Shown in pieces: positions 10,723 through 20,530 of a stretch of 39,417 nt of DNA; position 1 is the first letter of the stretch, and every line of letters begins with the position of its first letter. The notes below the pieces were generated by a model. That model searched no databases, was not told the DNA's origin, and worked only from the letters and a program-made list of their open reading frames with translations. A program made the position numbers and the translations under genes. The stretch is from positions 1 to 39,417 of the forward strand of contig CABXUL010000012.1 in NCBI GenBank assembly GCA_902515395.1. The letters run 5' to 3'. The DNA is from an uncultured Bacteroidota bacterium. Its GTDB lineage: Bacteria > Bacteroidota > Bacteroidia > Flavobacteriales > Flavobacteriaceae.

Positions 10723-11269
10723 AATTACCTACTTATCGATTTTGATTATTATTCTATTGGGAGTTCAATCCTGTTATAATCCTTCAAAACCAAACTATCA
10801 GTATTTTCCTAATATGTATGAGCCTGTAGGTTATGAGACCTACGCAGACTCAGATGCGTTTGCCAATGGTATAGAGGCTCAGCTTCCCGTTGAGGGGACC
10901 ATTAATAGAGGTTGGCAACCATATGATTTTCCAGATAGTAATGAGGGCTATGAGGCTGCTAAAGCCAACTTAATTTCCCCTTTAGAAGTCAGTGTTGATC
11001 ATCAAAAACAAGGTAAGGACCTTTATGGAATTTATTGTGCCGTATGTCATGGAGACAAAGGAGATGGCCAGGGAATATTGATGACAAGAGAAAAATATTT
11101 AGGAGTACCAAGCTATGCGGATCGAGAAATAAATCCAGGAAGCATCTATCACGTTTTAATGTATGGTAAAAATGCAATGGGTTCTCATGCGGGTCAAGTT
11201 AACGCAACGGAAAGATGGCAAATTGCTCAACATGTAATGCAATTGAGACAAAACCTTATAAAAAAATAA
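10715..11269 (+). CDS. actE: Alternative complex III subunit ActE, monoheme cytochrome c lipoprotein
   Basis: A 184-residue periplasmic lipoprotein. The signal peptide ends in a lipobox, LGVQSC, with Cys20 as the predicted lipidated residue. A class I cytochrome c domain carries CAVCH (108-112) in YCAVCHGDKGDGQG, and Met in YGKNAMGSH is a plausible distal ligand. ActE hands electrons from the ActA hemes towards the acceptor. The ATG at 10715 is chosen because it begins the signal peptide (MNRITYLSIL); an in-frame TTG upstream at 10682 would add eleven residues inside actD and is unlikely. Confidence 0.94.
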   Translation: MNRITYLSILIIILLGVQSCYNPSKPNYQYFPNMYEPVGYETYADSDAFANGIEAQLPVEGTINRGWQPYDFPDSNEGYEAAKANLISPLEVSVDHQKQGKDLYGIYCAVCHGDKGDGQGILMTREKYLGVPSYADREINPGSIYHVLMYGKNAMGSHAGQVNATERWQIAQHVMQLRQNLIKK

Positions 11270-11281
11270 TTTATTAACGGT

Positions 11282-12667
11282 ATGTATAAATTCACAAATA
11301 AATTAAGAAACCTTTCCATCATTCTGATGGTAGCTGGATTTTTGGGTTTGACTTATGGGTTTTTAACTGCTCCAAAAACTATAAAAGATGCGCAGGCTGT
11401 GGTTGATGATAAGCATCATGGAGATGGACATGGAGCAAGTCATGGAGAAGCTACTCCTGATAGTGATCATAAAGAATCTCATACAGATGATAAACATCAT
11501 CATCAGGCTTCAGCTCACGGAGAACAAGATGGTAATGATCATAGTCAAGAACATGGTGGTGATCACCATGGTGAACATTTATTACACCAATTACAAAATA
11601 AGCCATGGGCTGCCCTTTACGTTGCGGCTTTCTTTTTTATGATGATCGCTCTTGGAACACTTGCATTCTATGCCGTAAATCGTGCAGCTCAAGCAGGATG
11701 GTCTCCCGCGCTCTTTAGGGTAATGGAAGGAATTACCGCATACTTATTACCAGGTGCATTGATTGTATTTGTTATTTTAGGGCTATCCGGAATGCACTTC
11801 AATCACTTATTTATCTGGATGGATCCAGAGGTCGTAGCTCATGATAAATTAATTCAAGGGAAAGTGGGTTTCCTTAACGTTCCAGGCTTTTTGATTCGAT
11901 CACTAATCTATATTTCAGGATGGGTAACTTACCGTTATTTTTCTAGAAAATTCTCTCTGGCTCAAGATAAGGCTCAAGATATTTCTAATCACAAAAAAAA
12001 CTTTAGAATCTCCGCTGGATTTCTGGTATTTTTCATTGTAACTGAATCCATGATGTCATGGGACTGGATAATGTCAATTGATCCCCACTGGTTTAGTACT
12101 TTATTTGGTTGGTATGTTTTTGCTAGTATGTTTGTATCTGGAATCACGACCATTGCATTGATAGCTATATATCTTAAGTCTAAAGGATATCTTGAGAAGG
12201 TTAATGACAGTCATATTCACGACCTGGGAAAATTTATGTTCGGGGTGAGTATTTTTTGGACGTATTTGTGGTTTTCACAATTTATGCTGATATGGTATTC
12301 GAATATTCCTGAAGAGGTAACTTATTTTATTACAAGGATTGAGGACTATAAAATTCCTTTCTTTGGAATGGTAGTTATGAACTTCATTTTCCCCCTATTG
12401 ATTTTGATGAATAGTGACTATAAGAGAGTAAATTATATCATTGTGATGACTGGTATTGTCGTTTTATTGGGTCACTATATTGACGTTTTCAATATGATTA
12501 TGCCCTCAGCAGTAGGGGATCAGTGGTTTATTGGAATAGCTGAGATAGGAGGATTTTTATTCTTCTTGGGCCTATTTATTTTTATTGTATTTAAAGAAAT
12601 TTCGAAAGCACCTCTTCATGCTGTTGGAGATCCACTCATGGGTGAGAGTGAGCGCTTTCATTATTAA
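11282..12667 (+). CDS. actF: Alternative complex III subunit ActF, quinol:cytochrome c oxidoreductase membrane subunit
   Basis: A 461-residue polytopic membrane protein of the NrfD-like fold, paralogous to ActC. After the first helix (about 10-30) there is a strikingly His/Asp/Gly-rich hydrophilic loop (about residues 42-102) before the second helix. Later landmarks are WDWIMSIDPHWFSTLFGWYV and GHYIDVFNMIMP, shared by ActF proteins. It lies between actE (12-base gap) and coxB (19-base gap) in the operon. The His-rich loop is compositionally extreme and could bind metal, but no conserved metal-site pattern is recognisable. Confidence 0.93.
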   Translation: MYKFTNKLRNLSIILMVAGFLGLTYGFLTAPKTIKDAQAVVDDKHHGDGHGASHGEATPDSDHKESHTDDKHHHQASAHGEQDGNDHSQEHGGDHHGEHLLHQLQNKPWAALYVAAFFFMMIALGTLAFYAVNRAAQAGWSPALFRVMEGITAYLLPGALIVFVILGLSGMHFNHLFIWMDPEVVAHDKLIQGKVGFLNVPGFLIRSLIYISGWVTYRYFSRKFSLAQDKAQDISNHKKNFRISAGFLVFFIVTESMMSWDWIMSIDPHWFSTLFGWYVFASMFVSGITTIALIAIYLKSKGYLEKVNDSHIHDLGKFMFGVSIFWTYLWFSQFMLIWYSNIPEEVTYFITRIEDYKIPFFGMVVMNFIFPLLILMNSDYKRVNYIIVMTGIVVLLGHYIDVFNMIMPSAVGDQWFIGIAEIGGFLFFLGLFIFIVFKEISKAPLHAVGDPLMGESERFHY

Positions 12668-12686
12668 TAATTAATGGTTTAGATAA

Positions 12687-13751
12687 ATGACGATTTTATT
12701 GACAATTACGGTTTTGGTTTTAATTTCGATTTCCATTTGGCAAATCACTAAAATATTTGAGTTGTCTCAACCAAAAAAAGTCAACACACAAGTCGCCGAT
12801 GATAATGATAATCAATGGAATGGACAGCTGATGTTTGCCTTTTTAATCTTTATTTATGGCATTACATTGTTTTCTTTCTGGAGGTGGGGAGACGTAATGT
12901 TACCTAATTCCTCATCAGAACATGGTGTTGAATATGATAATCTTCTCTGGATTTCATTTGCTATTATCTTTTTTACTCAGACCATAACCCAAGGATTATT
13001 ACACTATTTTGCCTACAAGTATAGAGGAGAGAAAGGGAAAAAAGCACTATTTTACTCAGATAATGACCGTCTTGAAGCTATCTGGACTATTATTCCAGTT
13101 TTTGTGCTTGCAGGTTTAATTTTATATGGTTTATATACTTGGACGGACATAATGACGGTCGAAGAAAATGAAGAAGCTTTAGTCGTTGAACTGTATGCTC
13201 AGCAGTTCAATTGGAAAGCAAGATATGCTGGAGATGACGGGGTTTTGGGCGATGCTAATGTTCGGTTTTTACAAGACTTTGAAGGGAAGAATTTAGTTGG
13301 AATTGATGCGACCGATCCTAACGGATTTGACGATGTTGTAGTTCAGGAATTACATTTACCTGCAGGGAGAGAAGTAATTTTTAAAATGCGTTCTCAGGAT
13401 GTTCTCCATTCTGCTTACATGCCTCACTTTAGGGCACAGATGAACTGTGTTCCTGGAATGATTACTGAATTTGCTTTTACCCCAACAGTCACAACTGAGG
13501 AAATAAGACAAACTGATGCTATGAGAGCTAAGGTAAAAAAGATTAATAAAATTAGAAGAGAAAATAGTGAAGCATTACTTGCTAAAGGTGAAGAACCATT
13601 AGAACCATATGTTTTCGATTATTTGTTACTTTGTAATAAGATTTGTGGAGCATCCCATTACAATATGCAAATGAAAATAATTGTCGAGACTCCACAAGAA
13701 TTTGAAAAATGGATGACTGATCAGCAAACTTTTGCTGAGTTCATCCAATAA
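12687..13751 (+). CDS. coxB: Cytochrome c oxidase subunit II
   Basis: The CuA-carrying subunit that accepts electrons and passes them to CoxA. The 354-residue protein has four predicted helices (about 2-24, 48-67, 85-108, 131-151), two more than the classical two, then a periplasmic cupredoxin domain. CuA ligands are visible: His241 in VLHSAYMPHFRAQMN, then Cys316, Cys320, His324 and Met327 in CNKICGASHYNM. The residue usually Glu between the two Cys (its backbone carbonyl binds copper) is Lys here, which is tolerable. A charged insertion of about 35 residues (about 272-310) precedes the final CuA loop. Encoded directly after actF, so ACIII and the oxidase are co-expressed; the two form a supercomplex in Flavobacterium johnsoniae (family knowledge). 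Confidence 0.95.
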   Translation: MTILLTITVLVLISISIWQITKIFELSQPKKVNTQVADDNDNQWNGQLMFAFLIFIYGITLFSFWRWGDVMLPNSSSEHGVEYDNLLWISFAIIFFTQTITQGLLHYFAYKYRGEKGKKALFYSDNDRLEAIWTIIPVFVLAGLILYGLYTWTDIMTVEENEEALVVELYAQQFNWKARYAGDDGVLGDANVRFLQDFEGKNLVGIDATDPNGFDDVVVQELHLPAGREVIFKMRSQDVLHSAYMPHFRAQMNCVPGMITEFAFTPTVTTEEIRQTDAMRAKVKKINKIRRENSEALLAKGEEPLEPYVFDYLLLCNKICGASHYNMQMKIIVETPQEFEKWMTDQQTFAEFIQ

Positions 13752-13772
13752 TTAATTAAATAAATTTAGATT

Positions 13773-15563
13773 ATGTCAACAGCAGCAGCGCATTTAGATG
13801 AAGAGGATCACGGACATCATCACAAAGAAACTTTCATCACTAAATATGTATTCAGTCAAGATCATAAAATGATCTCCAAACAGTATCTTATTACTGGGCT
13901 TTTTATGGGGATTATTGGTATAGCAATGTCATTGTTATTCCGTATGCAACTTGCTTGGCCTGAACAACCTATGGGTATTATGTCAGCCCTTTTAGGTAAA
14001 TGGGCTCCAGATGGAGTTATGGATCCAAATGTGTATTTAGCATTGGTAACTATTCATGGTACTATCATGGTTTTCTTTGTATTAACAGCAGGATTGAGCG
14101 GTACTTTTAGTAACCTGTTAATCCCATTACAAATTGGAGCAAGAGACATGGCCTCTGGTTTATTGAACATGATTTCATATTGGTTATTTTTTATTTCCAG
14201 TGTTATTATGGTTGCATCCTTGTTTGTTGAAGCAGGACCTGCAGCTGCTGGGTGGACAATATATCCTCCGCTGAGTGCTTTGCCTCAAGCACAACCAGGA
14301 TCAGGATTAGGAATGACCTTGTGGCTAGTCTCAATGGCAATTTTTATTGCTTCCTCACTTTTGGGGTCACTAAATTATATTGTTACCGTATTAAACTTAA
14401 GAACTAAAGGTATGACTATGAGTCGTTTACCTTTAACAATATGGGCATTTTTTGTCACTGCAATTATTGGGGTAGTTTCTTTTCCAGTTTTATTATCCGC
14501 GGCACTTTTATTAATTATGGATAGAAGTTTTGGCACCTCTTTCTTCTTGTCCGATATTTTTATTCAAGGTGAGGTTTTACATTATCAGGGAGGATCACCT
14601 GTTTTATATGAACATTTATTTTGGTTCCTGGGCCATCCTGAGGTATATATAGTATTACTTCCAGCATTGGGAATTACATCCGAAATTATAGCTACTAATT
14701 CCAGAAAACCCATCTTCGGTTATCGCGCTATGGTTGCTTCGATTTTAGCAATTGCTTTTTTGTCTACAATTGTATGGGGACATCATATGTTTATATCTGG
14801 AATGAATCCATTCTTAGGCTCTGTATTTACATTTACTACATTATTGATTGCGATTCCTTCGGCTGTAAAAGCCTTTAATTATATTACCACGCTTTGGAAA
14901 GGAAATTTACAACTTAATCCTGCAATGTTATTTTCTATTGGCCTTGTTTCTACCTTCATATCTGGAGGATTAACAGGTATTATTCTTGGTGATAGTACTT
15001 TAGATATAAATGTACATGATACATATTTTGTCGTAGCACATTTTCATTTAGTAATGGGAATTTCAGCTCTTTATGGACTATTTGCTGGTGTTTATCATTG
15101 GTTTCCTAAGATGTTTAAACGTATGATGAATAAAAATCTAGGCTATTTACATTTTTGGGTTACTGCTATTTGTGCTTATGGGGTATTTTTCCCCATGCAT
15201 TTTATAGGCATGGCAGGATTGCCCCGAAGGTATTACACTAACACGGCTTTTCCTTATTTTGACGATTTAGCAAATATAAATATTGTGATAACCGTTTTTG
15301 CACTAATTGCTGGAGCTGCGCAATTGGTTTTCCTTTATAATTTCATTCATAGTATTTTCTATGGTAGACCAACTGAGCAAAATCCATGGCGCTCTAATAC
15401 GCTTGAATGGACTGCACCTATCGAGCACATACATGGAAATTGGGAAGGCAAAATTCCTGAAGTTCATCGTTGGGCTTATGACTATTCAAAACCCGGACAA
15501 GAAGAAGATTTTGTTCCTCAGCATATTCCTTTAAAAGAAGGCGAAGAAGAACTTCAGCATTAA
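13773..15563 (+). CDS. coxA: Cytochrome c oxidase subunit I
   Basis: The catalytic heme-copper subunit reducing O2 to water and pumping protons. The 596-residue protein has twelve core helices. Ligands are visible: His95 (VTIHGTIM, low-spin heme a), His288 in GHPEVY with Glu290 and Tyr292 (CuB and the cross-linked Tyr), His337-His338 (WGHHMF, CuB), and His423/His425 in AHFHL (heme a3 and heme a). The Glu in HPEVY identifies an A1-type oxidase; PSAVKAFNY supplies the K-channel Lys. The N terminus is His-rich (DHGHHHKET). Last gene of the operon, followed by a hairpin terminator. Confidence 0.97.
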   Translation: MSTAAAHLDEEDHGHHHKETFITKYVFSQDHKMISKQYLITGLFMGIIGIAMSLLFRMQLAWPEQPMGIMSALLGKWAPDGVMDPNVYLALVTIHGTIMVFFVLTAGLSGTFSNLLIPLQIGARDMASGLLNMISYWLFFISSVIMVASLFVEAGPAAAGWTIYPPLSALPQAQPGSGLGMTLWLVSMAIFIASSLLGSLNYIVTVLNLRTKGMTMSRLPLTIWAFFVTAIIGVVSFPVLLSAALLLIMDRSFGTSFFLSDIFIQGEVLHYQGGSPVLYEHLFWFLGHPEVYIVLLPALGITSEIIATNSRKPIFGYRAMVASILAIAFLSTIVWGHHMFISGMNPFLGSVFTFTTLLIAIPSAVKAFNYITTLWKGNLQLNPAMLFSIGLVSTFISGGLTGIILGDSTLDINVHDTYFVVAHFHLVMGISALYGLFAGVYHWFPKMFKRMMNKNLGYLHFWVTAICAYGVFFPMHFIGMAGLPRRYYTNTAFPYFDDLANINIVITVFALIAGAAQLVFLYNFIHSIFYGRPTEQNPWRSNTLEWTAPIEHIHGNWEGKIPEVHRWAYDYSKPGQEEDFVPQHIPLKEGEEELQH

Positions 15564-15582
15564 CTCTATATTTATTTAAAAG

Positions 15583-15616
15583 AAAGAGCTACTGTTTGGT
15601 AGCTCTTTTTGTTTTT
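15583..15616 (+). terminator. Intrinsic terminator of the act-cox operon
   Basis: A perfect 10-bp stem (AAAGAGCTAC / GTAGCTCTTT, 15583-15592 and 15599-15608) with a 6-base loop is followed by TTGTTTTT-like T-rich sequence. It lies 20 bases after the coxA stop, ending the eight-gene respiratory operon before ruvB. Confidence 0.85.
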
Positions 15617-15636
15617 AGACTAAAGTAAGAATCATT

Positions 15637-15644
15637 TATCTTTG
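15637..15644 (+). promoter_or_regulatory. Putative -7 promoter element of ruvB
   Basis: TATCTTTG fits the Bacteroidetes -7 consensus TAnnTTTG and lies only six bases before the ruvB ATG at 15651. No TTTG sits at the ideal 19-21 base distance; the nearest (15608-15611) is 25 bases upstream. If used, the transcript would start at or next to the start codon (leaderless). Confidence 0.4.
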
Positions 15645-15650
15645 TTTGAG

Positions 15651-16670
15651 ATGAACGAATTTTTAGACCCTTCTGGAAATGAACAAACACCAGAAGAAAA
15701 GGACATAGATAGAGCATTACGCCCAATAAGTTTTGATGATTTTTCAGGTCAAGAAAGTATTTTAGAAAATCTTAAGGTTTTTGTAGCTGCGGCTAATCAA
15801 AGAGAGGAAGCACTTGACCACACTCTTTTTCACGGCCCACCTGGATTAGGGAAAACAACGTTAGCTTATATCTTAGCCGGTGAATTAGATGTTGGAATCA
15901 AAATGACTTCTGGTCCAGTGCTTGATAAACCAGGAGACTTGGCAGGACTTTTAACAAATCTCCAATCCAGAGATATTCTATTCATTGATGAAATCCATCG
16001 ATTAAGCCCTATAGTCGAGGAATACCTGTATTCAGCTATGGAGGATTATAAAATTGATATTATGATTGAAACAGGGCCCAATGCACGGACTGTTCAGATA
16101 AATTTAAATCCTTTTACCTTAGTTGGTGCAACTACTCGTTCTGGCTTATTAACTGCTCCCATGAGAGCGCGTTTTGGTATAACAAATCGATTAGAATATT
16201 ACAATACCGAACTTCTTTCTGCTATTGTTGAAAGAAGTGCTTCAATCCTGGATGTTAAAATTAAAAATGATGCTGCCATCGAAATAGCTGGTAGAAGTAG
16301 AGGCACTCCAAGAATCGCTAATGGACTTTTAAGAAGAGTTAGAGACTTTGCTCAGATTAAAGGAGATGGTAAAATTGATATTGATATTACAAAGTATTCA
16401 TTAAAAGCTTTGAACGTTGATGCATTTGGACTAGATGAAATGGACAATAAAATTTTGACTACTCTTATAGACAAATTTAAGGGAGGTCCAGTGGGTATAA
16501 CTACTCTAGCTACTGCAGTGTCCGAAAATGGGGAAACGATTGAGGAGGTCTATGAGCCTTTTTTAATTCAGGAGGGCTTTATTGTAAGAACACCAAGAGG
16601 AAGAGAGGTTACCGAGCTTGCATATAAACATTTGGGAAGGATTAGAGGCAATCAGGAGGGATTATTTTAA
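15651..16670 (+). CDS. ruvB: Holliday junction branch migration ATPase RuvB
   Basis: RuvB is the hexameric AAA+ motor that drives branch migration of Holliday junctions with RuvA. The 339-residue product has normal length, Walker A GPPGLGKT (62-69), Walker B DEIH (from 113), sensor segment VGATTRSG and the C-terminal winged helix with TPRGREVTE. The ATG at 15651 (MNEFLDPSG) is chosen over a TTG three codons upstream. ruvA is encoded about 3.3 kb downstream on the same strand. It begins a run ruvB-queG-maeB-ruvA-sprA that I recall as common in Flavobacteriia. Confidence 0.97.
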   Translation: MNEFLDPSGNEQTPEEKDIDRALRPISFDDFSGQESILENLKVFVAAANQREEALDHTLFHGPPGLGKTTLAYILAGELDVGIKMTSGPVLDKPGDLAGLLTNLQSRDILFIDEIHRLSPIVEEYLYSAMEDYKIDIMIETGPNARTVQINLNPFTLVGATTRSGLLTAPMRARFGITNRLEYYNTELLSAIVERSASILDVKIKNDAAIEIAGRSRGTPRIANGLLRRVRDFAQIKGDGKIDIDITKYSLKALNVDAFGLDEMDNKILTTLIDKFKGGPVGITTLATAVSENGETIEEVYEPFLIQEGFIVRTPRGREVTELAYKHLGRIRGNQEGLF

Positions 16671-16679
16671 AATGAATCT

Positions 16680-17588
16680 ATGGATTACTCTCAATTAATT
16701 AAGACTGAAGCTAAAAAGTTAGGTTTCCTTTCTTGTGGTATTTCCAAAGCTGAATTTTTAGAAGATGAGGCTCCTCGTTTGGAACGTTGGTTAAAAGATG
16801 GTAAACATGGCAAAATGGCTTATATGGAAAACCATTTTGATAAACGCCTTGATCCACGTTTACTTGTTCCAGATGCTAAAAGCATAATTTCTCTGTTGTT
16901 AAATTACTACAATCCTTTGGACCAATTAGATGGTGCTCCTAAGATATCTAAGTATGCTTATGGTAAAGATTACCACCATGTCATTAAGGATAAACTCAAA
17001 CAACTTTTTCAAATCATCAATAATGAAATTGGTGAGGTTAGTGGAAGGGTATTTGTAGATTCTGCTCCTGTAATGGAAAAATCTTGGGCTGTAAGAAGCG
17101 GGTTAGGTTGGCAAGGAAAAAATACCAATCTTATTTCGAAAAAGGCTGGATCTTTTTTCTTTATAGCAGAATTGATTGTTGATTTAGAACTGGAATATGA
17201 TACTCCTGTAACTGATCATTGTGGAACCTGTACGGCATGTATAGATGCTTGCCCTACGGAGGCGTTGACTCCTTATCATATTGATGCAAGTAAGTGTATC
17301 TCATATCTGACTATTGAGCTAAAAGATCAAATTCCAACCGCGTTTAAAAACAAAATGGATGATTGGGCTTTTGGTTGCGATGTTTGTCAGGATGTATGTC
17401 CATGGAACCGTTTTTCAAAGCAACATAATGAACCTCTTTTTAGTCCAAATTCTGAGGTAATAAACTATACTAAAAAGAATTGGGAGGAAATTACACAAGA
17501 AACTTTCAATATTATTTTTAAAAATAGTGCAATCAAAAGAACTGGTTTCAACGGGTTTAAAAGAAATATTTCTTTTTTAAAGGAATGA
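16680..17588 (+). CDS. queG: Epoxyqueuosine reductase QueG
   Basis: QueG is the cobalamin-dependent iron-sulfur enzyme that reduces epoxyqueuosine to queuosine in tRNA. The 302-residue product has the N-terminal domain with a conserved [13 protein letters not shown] segment and [10 protein letters not shown], then two ferredoxin-like 4Fe-4S motifs: [11 protein letters not shown] (181-191) and [11 protein letters not shown] (from 233), with Cys206 between them. It is shorter than the Escherichia coli enzyme (about 380 residues) because the C-terminal HEAT-like extension is absent, as in many Bacteroidetes. It starts 9 bases after the ruvB stop, so the two are probably cotranscribed. Confidence 0.93.
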   Translation: MDYSQLIKTEAKKLGFLSCGISKAEFLEDEAPRLERWLKDGKHGKMAYMENHFDKRLDPRLLVPDAKSIISLLLNYYNPLDQLDGAPKISKYAYGKDYHHVIKDKLKQLFQIINNEIGEVSGRVFVDSAPVMEKSWAVRSGLGWQGKNTNLISKKAGSFFFIAELIVDLELEYDTPVTDHCGTCTACIDACPTEALTPYHIDASKCISYLTIELKDQIPTAFKNKMDDWAFGCDVCQDVCPWNRFSKQHNEPLFSPNSEVINYTKKNWEEITQETFNIIFKNSAIKRTGFNGFKRNISFLKE

Positions 17589-17634
17589 TTTTTTAGTCTT
17601 TTATAATTCAAGGGATAAATAAATGCTGTTTTAC

Positions 17635-17642
17635 TACTTTTG
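17635..17642 (+). promoter_or_regulatory. Putative -7 promoter element of maeB
   Basis: TACTTTTG matches TAnnTTTG and lies 18 bases before the maeB ATG in a 72-base intergenic gap. No convincing TTTG -33 element is present at 19-21 bases upstream, so this is only a candidate. Confidence 0.3.
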
Positions 17643-17660
17643 AACTAGAAGAATTTATCA

Positions 17661-19946
17661 ATGAACAAAAACCAGCGAAGACGTCAAGCTTTAGTATATC
17701 ATGCCAAACCCCAACCTGGAAAAATTGAAGTTATTCCTACTAAGAGTTATAGAACTCAGCGTGATCTTGCGTTGGCATATTCCCCTGGAGTTGCGATTCC
17801 TTGTCAGGAAATTGACAAAAAAGTTGATAATATTTATAAATATACTAATAAAGGAAATTTAGTAGCCGTTATTTCAAATGGAACTGCTGTTTTAGGGCTT
17901 GGAGATATTGGTCCAGAGGCATCTAAGCCAGTAATGGAAGGTAAAGCTTTATTATTCAAAATCTTTGCAGACATTGATGTTTTTGATATTGAAATCAACG
18001 AAAAAGACCCAAAAAAATTTATTGAAGTAGTAAAAGCTATTGCCCCTACTTTTGGAGGAATCAACCTTGAAGACATCAAGGCCCCTGAGGCATTTGAAAT
18101 TGAGGATTGCCTTAAGAAGGAATTGGACATTCCCTTGATGCATGATGATCAACATGGAACAGCTATAATTTCCTGTGCCGCACTTATTAACGCTCTTGAA
18201 CTAACCAATAAAAAAATTTCGAAAGTTAAAATAGTCATTTCTGGTGCTGGTGCTGCAGCAATTTCATGCACTAGGCTTTACCAATCCTTTGGAGTGGCAA
18301 AAGAAAATATTGTTATGTTAGATAGTAAAGGGGTAATTAAGAAATCTAGGAAGAATCTAACTCCTCAGAAAGCAGAATTCGCTACCGACAGAAATATTGA
18401 CACACTCTCTGAAGCCATGAAGGGAGCAGATGTCTTTGTTGGATTGTCCCAACCCAATATTGTTGATCAATCCATGCTATTATCTATGGCAAATGATCCT
18501 ATTGTGTTTGCAATGGCTAACCCTAACCCTGAGATTGATTATAATCTGGCTTGTCAAACACGAGCCGATATTATTATGGCAACAGGCAGGTCAGATCATC
18601 CCAATCAAGTAAATAATGTGTTAGGTTTTCCTTTCATCTTTAGAGGAGCTTTAGATGTCAAAGCTACAAAGATCAATGAGGCCATGAAGATGGCAGCGGT
18701 CAAGGCGCTAGCAGCCTTAGCTAAAGAATCTGTTCCTGAACAAGTCAATATTGCTTATGAGGAAACTAAGCTTAACTTTGGTAAAGATTATATTATTCCA
18801 AAACCATTTGACCCCCGACTAATTGTCGAGATACCGCCATCTGTAGCCAAAGCAGCTATTGCCTCTGGAGTTGCTAGAGAGGAAATCAAGGATTGGGAAG
18901 AATATAAGGGCAGATTAGCAGAGCGACTTGGGGGTCACCAGAAAATCTTGAGGATGATTCACGATCGAGCCAAATCAGCTCCAAAAAGAATAGTATTTGC
19001 TGAGGCAGACCAATTAGATGTTATTAAAGCAGCCCAAATCATTTATGAAGAGGGTATTGGAATCCCCGTTTTACTTGGTAATAAGGAGGTTATTTTGAAT
19101 CTTATGGAGTCTATCGATTTCATGGATAAAATTACTATAATTGACCCTAAAACCGACGAATACAAAGAAAGCAGAGAGGAGTATGCAAATGCTTTTTGGG
19201 AAAGTCAAAAAAGAAGGGGTAAAACCCTATATGAATGCAATAGTCTTCTTCGTGAACGCAACTACTATGCAGCAATGATGGTAAGAGAAGGAGAAGCAGA
19301 TGCAATGCTCTCAGGGTTTTCCAGGAAATATCCTGCTGTAGTAAAGCCAATTTTTGAAGTGATGGGAAAGTTTAAAGGTGTTAACCGTGTCGCAGCTACC
19401 AACTTGATGCTTACCAAAAGAGGGATGTTATTTTTATCTGATACTTCAATCAATGTAAATCCAACTGCAAAGCAATTAGCCAGAATAGCCCATATGACCT
19501 CTCAAGCTGTAAAACTGTTTGGTGTTGAACCCGTAATTGCACTTTTATCGTATAACAATTTTGGTTCATCCCCTTTCCCAGAGGCAAAAAAGGTTTCTGA
19601 AGCAGTTGAATATTTACACCGAATGCACCCTGACTTGATTGTAGATGGACCAGTACAATCTGATTTTGCTTTAAATAACGAAATGCTGGAAGAACGATTC
19701 CCTTTTTCTATTCTCAATAAAAGAAGAGTAAATACTTTGATCTTTCCAAATCTAGATTCTGCTAATATTACTTATAAAATCATTAAGGAATTAGACAACA
19801 CTCTCTCTATTGGACCAATTTTAATGGGGCTAAAGCACCCTGCTCACATTCTTCAATTGGGTGCTTCAGTTGATGAAATCGTTAATATGTCTGCTATTGC
19901 AGTAATTGATGCACAAGAAAAACAAAAAATGAAATACAGTAAATGA
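17661..19946 (+). CDS. maeB: NADP-dependent malic enzyme (malic enzyme - phosphotransacetylase-like fusion)
   Basis: Decarboxylates malate to pyruvate with reduction of NADP, supplying NADPH and pyruvate. The 761-residue protein has a malic enzyme part (about 1-425) with [40 protein letters not shown], the substrate/metal segment HDDQHGTAI, and a Rossmann [11 protein letters not shown]-terminal phosphotransacetylase-like domain (about 430-755) follows; in MaeB proteins it is regulatory (acetyl-CoA sensing in characterised members). The length is normal for MaeB. The stop overlaps the ruvA start by four bases (ATGA). Confidence 0.95.
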   Translation: MNKNQRRRQALVYHAKPQPGKIEVIPTKSYRTQRDLALAYSPGVAIPCQEIDKKVDNIYKYTNKGNLVAVISNGTAVLGLGDIGPEASKPVMEGKALLFKIFADIDVFDIEINEKDPKKFIEVVKAIAPTFGGINLEDIKAPEAFEIEDCLKKELDIPLMHDDQHGTAIISCAALINALELTNKKISKVKIVISGAGAAAISCTRLYQSFGVAKENIVMLDSKGVIKKSRKNLTPQKAEFATDRNIDTLSEAMKGADVFVGLSQPNIVDQSMLLSMANDPIVFAMANPNPEIDYNLACQTRADIIMATGRSDHPNQVNNVLGFPFIFRGALDVKATKINEAMKMAAVKALAALAKESVPEQVNIAYEETKLNFGKDYIIPKPFDPRLIVEIPPSVAKAAIASGVAREEIKDWEEYKGRLAERLGGHQKILRMIHDRAKSAPKRIVFAEADQLDVIKAAQIIYEEGIGIPVLLGNKEVILNLMESIDFMDKITIIDPKTDEYKESREEYANAFWESQKRRGKTLYECNSLLRERNYYAAMMVREGEADAMLSGFSRKYPAVVKPIFEVMGKFKGVNRVAATNLMLTKRGMLFLSDTSINVNPTAKQLARIAHMTSQAVKLFGVEPVIALLSYNNFGSSPFPEAKKVSEAVEYLHRMHPDLIVDGPVQSDFALNNEMLEERFPFSILNKRRVNTLIFPNLDSANITYKIIKELDNTLSIGPILMGLKHPAHILQLGASVDEIVNMSAIAVIDAQEKQKMKYSK

Positions 19947-20524
19947 TAACACAAATTAAAGGAAGACTTTTAGAAAAAACACCCACCTATCTAGTGATCG
20001 ATTGCAATGGCATTGGTTATGAAGTTAATATATCACTTAATACTTTTTCTAGTTTATCGTCTGAGGAAAATATTCAACTCTTTACACATTTACAAATTAG
20101 GGAGGATGCACATATTTTATATGGATTTTTTACAGCTATTGAAAGGGCAGTTTTTAGGCTACTTATTGGTGTTTCTGGGATCGGAGCTAGTACTGCAAGA
20201 ACGATGCTCTCCTCGTTAACACCCTCTGAAATTCAAGAAGCTATTCTTTCAGAAGATGTACCTAAAATTCAAGGAGTTAAAGGGATTGGACTTAAAACTG
20301 CACAGCGAGTTATTATCGAGTTGAAAGATAAGATAAAAACTTTATATGGGATTGAGGAAATTCCTGTTATGAAGAGCAATACAATTAAAGAAGAAACGTT
20401 ATCAGCATTGGAGGTTCTTGGTTATTCGAGAAAATCCTCTCAAAAAGTTGTTGATAATCTCATTCAAGGGAATCCTGATAGTACAATTGAAGATCTAATC
20501 AAAGGTGCCTTGAATAAACTTTAA
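19943..20524 (+). CDS. ruvA: Holliday junction DNA helicase subunit RuvA
   Basis: RuvA binds the four-way junction and loads RuvB. The 193-residue product has the N-terminal OB-fold ([20 protein letters not shown]), two helix-hairpin-helix motifs (LLIGVSGIGASTARTMLSSL and IQGVKGIGLKTAQRVIIELK) and the C-terminal RuvB-interacting domain (ETLSALEVLGYSRKSSQKVV). It overlaps maeB by four bases and is followed after six bases by sprA, suggesting one transcript. Confidence 0.97.
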   Translation: MITQIKGRLLEKTPTYLVIDCNGIGYEVNISLNTFSSLSSEENIQLFTHLQIREDAHILYGFFTAIERAVFRLLIGVSGIGASTARTMLSSLTPSEIQEAILSEDVPKIQGVKGIGLKTAQRVIIELKDKIKTLYGIEEIPVMKSNTIKEETLSALEVLGYSRKSSQKVVDNLIQGNPDSTIEDLIKGALNKL

Positions 20525-20530
20525 GACCCT

